From: Chlorops oryzae
Taxonomy: Eukaryota; Arthropoda; Insecta; Diptera; Chloropidae
Length of the DNA stretch: 64,000 nucleotides
Reading direction: 5' to 3'
Assembly: GCA_020466095.1 (NCBI GenBank)
Contig: CM035808.1
Location: 34,576,502 to 34,640,501 of the forward strand
The notes beneath the pieces were generated by a model. That model did not search any database and had not been told where the DNA came from. It saw nothing but the letters and a program-made list of their open reading frames with translations. Shown here one piece after another: positions 55,127 to 64,000 of the stretch. The position numbers were made by a program, and so were the translations under genes. Position 1 is the first letter of the stretch; each line of letters opens with the position of its first letter.

Positions 55127-58100
55127 ATGGAAGATCCCAACAATGGGATAAAAATAGAGCCAACAATTGAACAACAGCAGTACGCAACCCATTTACTCGC
55201 TATCAATGGCCCTGGACGTCTACTCATCGAGCATCCCTCATCGACAAGTTCATTGTTTGTGCCACACTTGCAAATGCATCAGGAGCAACATCATTTGCAG
55301 CAGCAACAGCAACAGGATCAACAGCAACAAATTCACTTGCAACAACATCATCTTCAGCAGCAACAAGAACAGCAGCAGCAGCAATTACAGTTACAAGCGG
55401 CGCAACAGCAGCAGCAGCAGCAACAACTGCAGTTGAATGCAGCAAATTTAGCTGCAGCCGCTGCATATCCACAGCCATTGTCTTTAAAGCAGACCAGCGT
55501 TGGGCAACAGCCAACACCATTAGGACCGCCATCAGTCACATCATCGAGATCATCACATCCACAGCGATGGAACGAGAGTCCCGAAGCCCGTCTACGTCGT
55601 TTGGCACGAAACGCTGAAAGGATGCGGGAACGACGTGCACGAGAATCTGAAGACGAATACCGGAAACGATTGGTACGCAATGCGGAAGCGAATCGCATGC
55701 GGCGTCAAAATGAATCGGAAATGGAACGAGCAATGCGATTGGTTCGTAATGCTGCAAGGCAACGTTTACGCCGTGCAATGGAAACAACGGATCAAAGGTC
55801 AAGACGATTACACAAGTTGGCGGCTCGCATGCGCCTCTATCGTGCCAACGAAACTCCCGATCAGCGGAAGGTGCGTTTGGCTGAAATGGCGGCACGTGCA
55901 AGACAGCGTATCGCTAACGAATCAACCGAAGAGCGAAAGGAAAGACTGAGAAAGCTAAACGATTACGCGAAAAAGGTCAGAGAAAAGAAAAAAATCTTAA
56001 AGCAAGAGGTTGGCCAGCTGCCGCAGCAAAATCAATCTGATCAACTGCAGAACGCTGGTCCCAATAATGCTAACGCTGCCAATTGTACTAATAATGAGAA
56101 TCTTAATTTAAATCAGGCAGCAACACCGGCAACACCAGTCACCAATGTAACCCAAGCGAATACGTTATCCCATGAAGATCAGCAATTAACCACCGATGCT
56201 GCCGGCAATTATCAGACTCAGGCTGGCACACAAATCGCAAATCCTATTGAATATTATCAGAATATGTTTATTAGTCCGGCGGCAGCTTTGCGTCCAACAG
56301 CGACTCTACTTAAACAGGAACCCGCTCCAACGCCAACGCCACAACAACAGCTCCAACAGCAACAATCATTGCAGCAAGTTCGATTCGCACATCAAACGCA
56401 ATTGCTTGATACCGATTCAAATAGCCTATTCCATCAACAACTGTACGAGGAGGACTCGAAAGGTGTTCCCGGCGGTAGTGATGGTGGCAGTACAGTTCCT
56501 GCTAAATTAACGCATGTGCCCCACTTTGGTACAATTGCAAATTCAATTTTACCGGAACTATATCAGAATAAGTACGTCAAAAAACAGGAACCTCAGGTAT
56601 TGTTATCGTCTAAAATGTCAATATCAAAGTCAGCTCGTGATAATTTTGTTGCTTTCAATTCAAGTTCGTAATTATAGTAGTGCTGTAAATGACTTCTTGT
56701 GCCAATTCGAACATATCCAGATATTTTTTGAACACTCAGGGTGGTAGTTACCAAAAAGTTTAAGCTAAGGCTAATTCTTAATCTGTCGAAGTAAAAGTGG
56801 TAGTTATCAAGTCAAATTAAACCGGTCTTTTTAGATTTAAGTCCAAAAATATATGGTTTTTGCTGTTTTCGAAAACTTTCAAACTAGCAGGCCGATGGAA
56901 AAACGTTAAAATTTGAACAGAAGTATTTTTTCTTTTGAAGTTTTTAAACATATGTTTTTTGTTTAGCTTTCTCTGCTCTCTTCGAATTTTCGAACATTGT
57001 CATTCTTCAAAATTTATGACTGCTTTTGATGGGGTAATAAACCAGGTTTAATTGATTTGGTAACTACGAAAATTTAAGCTAAAGCTAAGAATTTACTTAA
57101 ACCTGGCTGGTAACTACCACCCTCAAAGTGTAAATGTGAATAAAGTATAATCAATAGAAGATGCCAAAACAAGATCAGAAAAAACCCACAAATGAATAAA
57201 GTAATAGTCCTCGAATATTATTAGTGGTATTCAAGCAACAGTGCAAACGCAGTGTGCAATATTTGCACTAGTCAAATTGCGTACAAAAAAAGCAGTGCAA
57301 ATATTGCACACTGCGATTTGCACTGTTGCTTGAATACCACTATTAATTTTTTTCTGTAAATCCTTCAAGAGATTAAGCAAGAGTACGGAATATTAATTAA
57401 ATTTAATGGGATTGATACCATGTCTGTTGAATAACACACTGCTACAAAAAAAATTTTTTAATACACTTTTTCTATTGGTTATTTTATGCCTAAACGCTAC
57501 CCTAAGACTATAATTGTGAATCCTATGAGGTCAGAAGGCCCATTTTTCGCTCATATTTTTCGCTATTTTCACTCTCTTACCGAGCCATATCTTAGCAAAC
57601 AGTGCAAATTATCCCAATATTAGACATACCAGTTTTTGCGAGAATCGTAACGAACATTTAAAGCCACAGAACTCGATAATCGGATGACAAATGTGAAAGT
57701 TATAGGCGAAAACTTAACTCAATTTTTATTATTTTTTAAAAACGTGGGGTATTTGGCATTGTGCGAGGTATGTAGGTATGGTATGTAGGTTCTCAATGCC
57801 TAATATTGGGATAATTTGCACTGGTTGCTAAGATATGGCTCGATAAGAGAGTGAAAGTACCGAAATTTTGAGCGAAAAATGGGCCTTCTGACCTCATAGG
57901 ATCCACAATTATAGTCGTACGGTAGCGTTGAGGCACTTAAAATTTGCGTACGGTCTCCATCTTTCCGAATTAGGTCTATCTGATTGACTATTTTATACGG
58001 TAATTGAGTTATGGCCCGAAGTATGGGGCAAAGTAGTGAAAATTGACTTTTTACATTTTGGACCATATCATCATGGACCATCAAACCATTGACCTTTTTG

Positions 58101-59999
58101 GAATTAGGGAGCCATAAACTAACTTAAAATAACCAATAGAAAAAAAGTATCGAAACGCTGTAACATTGTGTAATGATTAAATTATGATTATTAATTTATG
58201 AATCATTATAAATAATTATTTTGCTCAAATCAGTATCAATAATATTTGTTATTTGTATATGTGGCTCATTATTAATGATTAGGATTGCCAACTAATCGTA
58301 AGATAATCGCAAATATATGAAATTAATTAAAAATCTAAATAATTTAAAGAATAATACAAAAATAATACGAGTTAAATAAACCTTTTTGATTATTTTTTTT
58401 TTTTGAATTATTTAAAATTTATTTTAAATAAAAATTGACTAGTATCGACTAACGAATTTTCAAACTAACAAAAGAGGCGTGAATACGATTACTAATCTTA
58501 ATTCAGTTTTTAAAGGTCTAATTGAGACCTCGAAGAGAAGAAAAACAATAGCGTTTAGCGTATTTGAAACCATTTTTTATAGACTGTATATGCACTAGAG
58601 GAAACTCCGGCTGATATGGAAATTTTAAGATCGTAGGGCGATAGAAGTTAATTGATAAATGAAAGCAACAAATTATTTCGTTTGATTTTTGATAGCAAAA
58701 AAAAACCATCGAATAAAAAATTTAAATAAAAATTTTTTGACTTTCCAGTCTGATAATGGCGCGAGCGACAACAGCGGGTCTGTTGGTCTACCCAATATAG
58801 CCAATCAATCAAAGGTGATCGTTCCTTCGGCTTCAGTACTGAGTGGTGAGAAACAGAAATCCTCACATCCACAGATTCAGAATCCTCCGACACCGCTTTA
58901 CAATCAATTTCCCTATCTAGCGACGTTTCCAGCCGCGGCAGCAGCTGCAGCTGCATCGAATACATCTACAACTGTGACATCGCCCGCAAACACTGTTGGT
59001 GGCGTCTCGTCAACGAGTCAGACAACGGCAGCAACAACCACTACATACTATCCAATGTATCATAATGGCTTTCAAATCGGTATAGCACCGAACACAGTTC
59101 CGCCACCCTTCACGCCAGTACATTTCGCCAATAGCAGTAATTCAACATCTGGCAGCGGGGCGACGACACCAACTGGAGCAACACAATTGGTTACACAGCC
59201 AGGACCAGCGTATAATCTATTGACAGCTGCTGTCGCCTCAACAACCGGTCAAACTATTCAAGATTTCCCCAAGCCGGCACGCGGTCGTCCAAGGAAGACT
59301 ATATTCGTTAATAGCATTGCCACAGATGTGAAGGATGTTGGCGGCGTTGGCGGTAGTGTGGGCAATATCTATACAACAATGACACCAACAGTCTCTGGTG
59401 CTGGTGATGTTCAAGATGATGCCATGCGGCATCAAAAAGTTAGCGCCTTATTAGAGCAAGAGATCAATCAAATGCTAGCTGCTTCTCCGCAGCTAGCGCA
59501 GCGTGGTATACGCGGCGGAGGGATTGGCCATCTTAAATTGGAAGAAAGTGATCAATTGCAACAGCAGCAACAAACGCCGATGCAACAACATTCCCCCGCC
59601 GGCTCGGTACGTAGCCGCGGTAGTGGCCGTCAACATAAATATGAAACGGAAGATGAGAAACGTATAAGGCTCGATAAAATGGCAGCACATCAGAGAGCAT
59701 TGCGAGCAAATGAAACTCCAGATCAACGTGCAGTGCGTTTAGCCAAATTAAGTGAACGCGCCCGGCAAAAGCGTGCCGAAGTACGTGCTACCGAAACGCC
59801 CGAAGAACGCAAAGACCGACTTTCGAAACAGGCCGAATATGCGCGCATGCGCAGATTACGTCGCCATGCACCGCGGACGCGTCTCGTTTATAGCGATGAG
59901 GCTTTGGCAAAAATTGAGCTAGAGACAACCAAAGTTGAAGCGGAACTCTTACAAAAGACACAATTGCAGCAGCAGCAGCAAGCAACAGCAACAAGATGA
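55127..59999 (+). CDS. STPR/AT-hook DNA-binding protein, locus 3 (two exons)
   Basis: Predicted as 55127-56596 (490 codons, ends CCTCAG|GTATTG, phase 0) joined to 58749-59999 (starts after TTGACTTTCCAG, phase 0). Joined product 906 residues. It starts MEDPNNGIKIEPTIEQQQYA and continues with a motif shared with locus 2 (LLAINGPGRLLIEHPSS), then polyQ (about 48-105). Residues 149-286 are six perfect 23-residue STP repeats (NESPEARLRR, RESEDEYRKR, NESEMERAMR, METTDQRSRR, NETPDQRKVR, NESTEERKER). A long N/Q/T/A-rich linker contains an AT-hook RGRPRK (about 668-673). Three more STP repeats follow (about 788-860, starting YETEDEKRIR, NETPDQRAVR, TETPEERKDR), the last two separated by four extra residues. 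Nine STP repeats plus an AT-hook is much more than the four of FMBP-1. If the intron is retained the first exon runs to a stop at 56671 (514 residues). The final stop may be caused by a one-base frameshift (next entry). Role inferred: nuclear AT-rich-DNA-binding regulator. Confidence 0.85.
57223..57341. mobile_element. 119-bp near-perfect hairpin repeat, copy 2 (intronic)
   Basis: Same family and length as 44181-44299, differing at very few bases (for example CACTAGTC against CACTTGTC). Flanked by ATT on both sides (57220-57222, 57342-57344). In the intron of locus 3 it would be transcribed as a long RNA hairpin. Confidence 0.92.
57464..58147. mobile_element. TA-flanked foldback MITE, 684 bp
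   Basis: Ends ACTTTTTCTATTGGTTATTT and its inverted counterpart AAAATAACCAATAGAAAAAAAG, with TA next to both. Inside, 57490-57640 is inverted at 57797-57940 (AGGTCAGAAGGCCCATTTTT against its complement). Non-coding. Confidence 0.78.
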
Positions 60000-60315
60000 A
60001 GAGGAACAACGGCAGTTGCAAGAGTTACAGTTGCAAGCCATACAGCAGCAGCAACAACAACGCCAGCAAGAGCAACAACAATTGTTGCAAGCCAGTGAGT
60101 CGTTGGCGCAGCTGCAACATCAACAACAACAACAACAGCAGCAACAACAACAAATCACGGTATCTAATAATGGGAATGGCGGTAGTAATAATTCCGGAAG
60201 TGGTGGTGGCAGTACATACGGTAAGAGCAATGCGTCGGGTAAAGAATATCCACAGCAGGAGAATAACGATATGCTTAAAATACTTGAACCAATCATCGTT
60301 ATGAAAACGAAATAA
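59983..60315 (+). pseudogene. Out-of-frame C-terminal extension of STPR locus 3
   Basis: Immediately after the CAG/CAA tract at 59967-59981 the locus-3 frame meets TGA at 59997, but the +1 frame stays open for another 110 codons with strongly protein-like content: DEEEQRQLQELQLQAI, polyQ, LLQASESLAQL, a GNGGSNNSGSGGGS linker and the end MLKILEPIIVMKTK. The switch corresponds to one extra G at 59982 in a repeat tract. Either an assembly/sequencing indel or a real truncating allele; it could also be coding in an alternative isoform. The joined long form would end at 60315. Confidence 0.65.
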
Positions 60316-63087
60316 GCTAGCTACGTCTCCTACTGGCAGCTTTACCTATGTACCTCTTATCCGATTTTTAAATCAATTTAATCATTTTTATTTGAAATTT
60401 CTTGCTTTTGTTTTGTTTTTTTTTTTTTTTTTTTTTTTGGTTGGTTTTATAATTATTCCTCATTTTATTTTTATATGACATCGAATTCTACATTCACCCA
60501 CAGACACACAAACACAGGGAAATTCTAGCCCTACATGGATAACGTGCGCCCAATAATAACGTCAAGAGTCAAAAGAGCAAAGCGGGACGTGTGAACTAAA
60601 GCGAAGAAAGAGATTGAAAGCAACGTGGACATGTCGTACTATTAGAGGATTGTACCAAAAACAAAAAAAAAAAATTAAAAAAAAAAACAAAAACAAAAAA
60701 TCCTAAAGAAAACTATGCAATAACAAATGGAGAAGAGACAACACCAAGAAGCTGCCTTCAACTCATAGTTTAAGAACGAAAAAATAACGGAAAAAATTGA
60801 TTGATGTTATTGAAACAATTTTTCTCAAAACTCATCACGCTCACCAAATCAAGAAAAAAAAAAAAATTATGAAAAAGATGAGAACATACGAACTCCCACT
60901 ACTTCCTCTTACTACATATCGTCATAAAACACAAGTAACTTCGTTTGGAAAGCATGTACACAATATAGTCTATACATTGAAAAGTCTATTGTAAAAAAAA
61001 AAAAGCAGAATAGGCTGTCTTGATACCGTTGGCGGCGCTTCTGTTACTGTTAAACTATCAAATTCATTTGACTTGAGCTCAGAGCTCCCCCCTCCAATCT
61101 CGATACAAACTTCATTATTTCCCGGATGTGGGAGCAGCCCAAATAATTCCCCAAAAGTACTCATAAGCAGGGATCTCTTATATATCGAAATAGAAGTATC
61201 ATTGCACAAGTTTCGCTTCATTCGAGTGGGGAAGCCTTTTATCCGCGATAGTTACTGTATTCCCAGAATATTGTTGATTATCAATCGTGAATGATTTGTT
61301 AGGATCATATATGTGCAATTGGTTATAAAGCGTTTAAAGATAAGTGATAAAATCAGTGGTACCTTTAAAATGATTTAAAAAAAACTTTTTTCTTTACCTT
61401 TTGGATTTCTTTAGAAGTTGAATGTATAATTTAGCAATCCGATATATTTCTTTACAATCACAAACAAATCGAGGCTGGATTTAGTGATTTTTAAGCAATG
61501 AGAGTTTTTCTATCAAAATCTTCGAAAGACTTTAATAAAACTTTTTTTCTCATTCGTTTTAAGTAAAAAGTATAAAATTTTGTCAAGTTCTCATTTGTGA
61601 TTGCATTGAATTTGTGGCGCTTTAAGAACACCCCTAAAAATTTGATTTAATATATGACGGATTAAAGTGCTTCCTCTTATGTTTAAAATATATTAAGTCG
61701 CTTCTAAACTTTTTTTTATTAGAAAAACATGAATTTTTATACAACTTCCAGGATATTCATATGTGAATACGTTTTGCTTTTCAAATGGAATGACTTTGAA
61801 GAAAAATTTAGAAATTTTTGATTTCGCTAAATATATTTTATATCCCAAAAGAAGTTCGAAATTTCTTTAAAATTGCTGATTAACTAAGTTTATCGTTTTT
61901 ATACTGTTTTTTATTACTTCATTGCAACCGCAAATCTTCAAAAAGACTCCCCCTAATGTTTGGCCGCCTAGAAGACGTCATCAAAGCAGCAAGCCTAAAT
62001 ATTTTACGACCATTTACAGTCATACGCACATTCTATTAACACTCCCCGACACTCATACCCCTAATTAACTCACATACCAATATACATATGTAATAACAAA
62101 TCGTAGAAGTAGTGTGTAAAAATTAATATATATAAATATATATTTATATATATTTTAGGTATTGATAAAACGTTTTTGGAATAATCCCAACAAACAGTAA
62201 CAACAACCGCAACAACAGACACAATAATATTAAATTAAATGTTAATGAAAATAGCTTTTATTATAATTGATAAAAAAAAATTATTTTTAAGACGAAAATG
62301 AAAAAACAAAATGAGAAAATTTTAGTTTAATTGACAGGCAGTCGATAACGAGTCGGCTTTAAGCTATAAATTATGAAAAAAACAAAAATTTAATTAAGTT
62401 ACAAAAAGGTGAACATCAAGTTGCGCATAAATCATTGACTAATGTAGTATAGAAATAAGCATTGGAAAAATTATACATATATATATATATACATATATAA
62501 ATTGCATCATGCGATTAAATTCCGATAGGAGCCTAAAGTTAAATAATCAATGTCGTTTGTAGCAAAACAAAAGGGAATAATAAAAGAAAAAAAATCGTGT
62601 AAACATACTAAAGTCTACAACTGTTAAAGTAAAATTAATATGAAATCAATAATCTATATAATTATAATTTTAATAATGTAATAATATATATTATTTGTAG
62701 TCATATGCACATATGCATAATATGAATAAAAATAAAATCAATAATTTTTTAAAGTAGCACAAAAATCAAAAGTCAAATCCATTGGGCACATAGTCAAATG
62801 AATCATGAAATTTTGGAAACAGTGGATTTTAAATCGGGATTTAATGACGTTTTCATTGTCCAATGATATGTTGGAGTCTCTTCGAAAAATATTCTATGCG
62901 ATCCCTGGTTGTTTATCTTGCATTATACATGCGCTTGGATTTAAGCTGACTTAAATTGCGGATAAATAAAAATTATCTCGTGGAAAATATTACTGGGGTG
63001 TAGTAAACGAAAGTCAGTTCTATGCTAAATAAATATTCTGGGAAATTTTTTCGCTAGAAATTTTTCTCGGCGGAAGAAGGAAGTACA
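60316..63087 (+). other. 3' region of STPR locus 3 and intergenic DNA
   Basis: AT-rich, low complexity, no credible coding frame. AATAAA at about 62725 (also near 62575) are possible poly(A) signals; a long 3' UTR is plausible. TATATA runs at 62130-62150 and 62476-62500. Confidence 0.4.
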
Positions 63088-63291
63088 GTGCATGGTACAA
63101 GAAAACAAGATAGCGCCACTTTAACCCGATGATGTCACAAATACAAAATAAGAGCTTCGTTGTTGTTGTTTTGCATGTTAAGCCCAACGTCACAACTATA
63201 CTTTAGCAACAGTTTAGGGAAACAGCAACAATGCGAATGCTACAAAATAGTGGTACCCGAAGTGGCGCTATCTTTCTCTCTTTGTATCATG
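63088..63291. mobile_element. Inverted-repeat MITE, about 204 bp
   Basis: AAGATAGCGCCACTT near 63107 and AAGTGGCGCTATCTT near 63260 are exact inverses, flanked outward by CATGGTACAAG and TTTGTATCATGGTAC. No coding frame. Confidence 0.7.
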
Positions 63292-63294
63292 GTA

Positions 63295-63463
63295 CAGTGT
63301 ACTCTCTCTTACCTGTGGGAGCGAAAAATATGAAATTATATTTCAAGTCAAAATTGTATTTCAAGGCAAAATTATATTTCAAGTCATTTAAGAGCTTTCA
63401 AGAGTGACCATCAACCTCTTAACAGAGGTGTCCGCTTAAGAGGAAAGAGAATCAAGAACACTA
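63295..63463. mobile_element. Diverged CAGTGTACTCTCTC element
   Basis: Starts CAGTGTACTCTCTCTTACC after TA, and towards the right has GTGTCCGCTTAAGAGG and GAACACTAG, matching the 125-bp element at 9781-9905 but longer and decayed. It carries ATTTCAAGTCAAAATT repeats inside. Confidence 0.55.
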
Positions 63464-63742
63464 GAGCACTCCCAAATATTTCTATACAAGTTCAGTTATT
63501 GTAGTGCCTCAGTTATGGGCTGAAAGTAATTGAATGAGCTGATTTTTTTATTTTTTCGTTTTTCAAAGCCCTTTTACATACCTATAATGTGCCAGAAAGC
63601 ACAGAATTTGTAGTCCTTAAATCGTGTGCTATGTCCAATGAGAAACCATTAAATTGAACTTTGCATCGAGTTTCAATGACATCAAGTATCCCATAAATCC
63701 TTCGCTCGTAACATTAAATTAACCTTTTTTTCTTTTATTTAG
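63464..63742 (+). other. Upstream of the DPH7 gene
   Basis: No repeat recognised. The last bases TTTTTTTCTTTTATTTAG directly before ATG look like a polypyrimidine tract and acceptor, so an upstream 5' UTR exon is possible. Confidence 0.4.
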
Positions 63743-64000
63743 ATGGAGATAAAAACTTTACATAAATTTGACACCGAATATCCAGCTGATAGTATCGAAT
63801 GGTGCCCGAATGTTGGCTTTCGCGAATATTTCGCTTGCGGAACGTACTTTCTTGAAGATAAAAATGTCGAAAATTCAAAAGCACCATGTCGCCGAAAAGG
63901 AACCATAATAATATTTAAGTTCAAAAAATCAACAAATGAATTTATTGAGGTTCACCGATGTCAAACTGCAGCTATACTTGATATGAAATGGCTGCCTTCA
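63743..64000 (+). CDS. Dph7: Diphthine methyltransferase (DPH7/WDR85), N-terminal part
   Basis: 86 codons from ATG 63743, open to the window edge. Begins MEIKTLHKFDTEYPADSIEW and contains CPNVGFREYFACGTYFLED, then GTIIIFKF, and CQTAAILDMKWLPS. This matches the start of eukaryotic DPH7: a TELTADSVEWCP-like opening, LACGTYQL, and AILDMKW. DPH7 is a cytosolic WD40 protein that removes a methyl ester from methylated diphthine in the late steps of diphthamide synthesis on translation elongation factor 2. Only the first blade and part of the second are inside the window. The pyrimidine-rich stretch and AG directly before ATG suggest it may be the first base of an exon; the ATG is still the likely start because its alignment position equals the family's N-terminus. 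Confidence 0.85.
   Translation, partial: MEIKTLHKFDTEYPADSIEWCPNVGFREYFACGTYFLEDKNVENSKAPCRRKGTIIIFKFKKSTNEFIEVHRCQTAAILDMKWLPS

Larger units (their letters stand above)
56597..58748 (+). other. Intron of STPR locus 3
   Basis: 2152 bp, GT...CAG, both flanks phase 0. It carries the second 119-bp hairpin repeat and a 684-bp inverted-repeat element. The two halves of the STPR domain lie on opposite sides. Confidence 0.75.

Noticed and set aside
56597..56671. Extension of STPR locus 3 exon 1 to the stop at 56671 as the main product
   Set aside because: A good phase-0 donor precedes it and a phase-0 acceptor leads to more STP repeats; kept only as a possible intron-retention isoform.

Overview
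The window looks like nuclear DNA of an insect, most likely a higher fly (Diptera: Brachycera) with a repeat-rich, AT-rich genome of the tephritid type. The support is a mariner element, the first exon of a ZAD zinc-finger gene (a class greatly expanded in flies), opa-like CAG/CAA polyglutamine coding tracts, CATACATA microsatellites, GT-AG introns, and long gene-poor stretches full of short non-autonomous DNA transposons. The species cannot be fixed from sequence alone.

Layout. 0-16 kb is non-coding: an interrupted 18-bp minisatellite, a cluster of TATCGAT motifs, several MITEs (two hAT-type copies with exact 8-bp target duplications, one more with a 7/8 match, a pair of 170-bp MITEs, and a piggyBac-like element inside another MITE) and one mariner with perfect 32-bp ends but a frameshifted transposase. 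At 16.1 kb on the minus strand lies a coding exon with the first half of a ZAD domain; the rest of that gene is not visible. 16-29 kb is non-coding with microsatellites, tRNA-like/SINE-like pieces and tandem repeats. 29.14-34.40 kb is one 5.26-kb foldback element: two long inverted arms built from ~152-bp iterons, a 537-bp loop and a 9-bp target duplication. 35-45 kb is a nested MITE graveyard.

45.6-60.3 kb holds the gene content: three adjacent plus-strand loci encoding STPR proteins (tandem 23-residue repeats, the DNA-binding fold first described in silkworm FMBP-1). Locus 1 has 4 repeats and a 5-codon first exon. Locus 2 has 5 repeats, one with a 7-residue insertion. Locus 3, joined from two phase-matched exons, has 9 repeats, an AT-hook and polyQ tracts, and ends at a one-base frameshift in a CAG/CAA tract. 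Loci 2 and 3 share an N-terminal motif; loci 1 and 2 share a C-terminal motif. This is a local gene family produced by duplication and probably encodes nuclear AT-rich-DNA-binding regulators.

The last 258 bases (63743-64000, plus strand) are the start of a diphthine methyltransferase (DPH7/WDR85) gene that runs off the edge. The most distinctive items are the STPR cluster with its possible C-terminal frameshift, the foldback element, and a near-perfect 119-bp hairpin repeat present in two copies, one inside an STPR intron.
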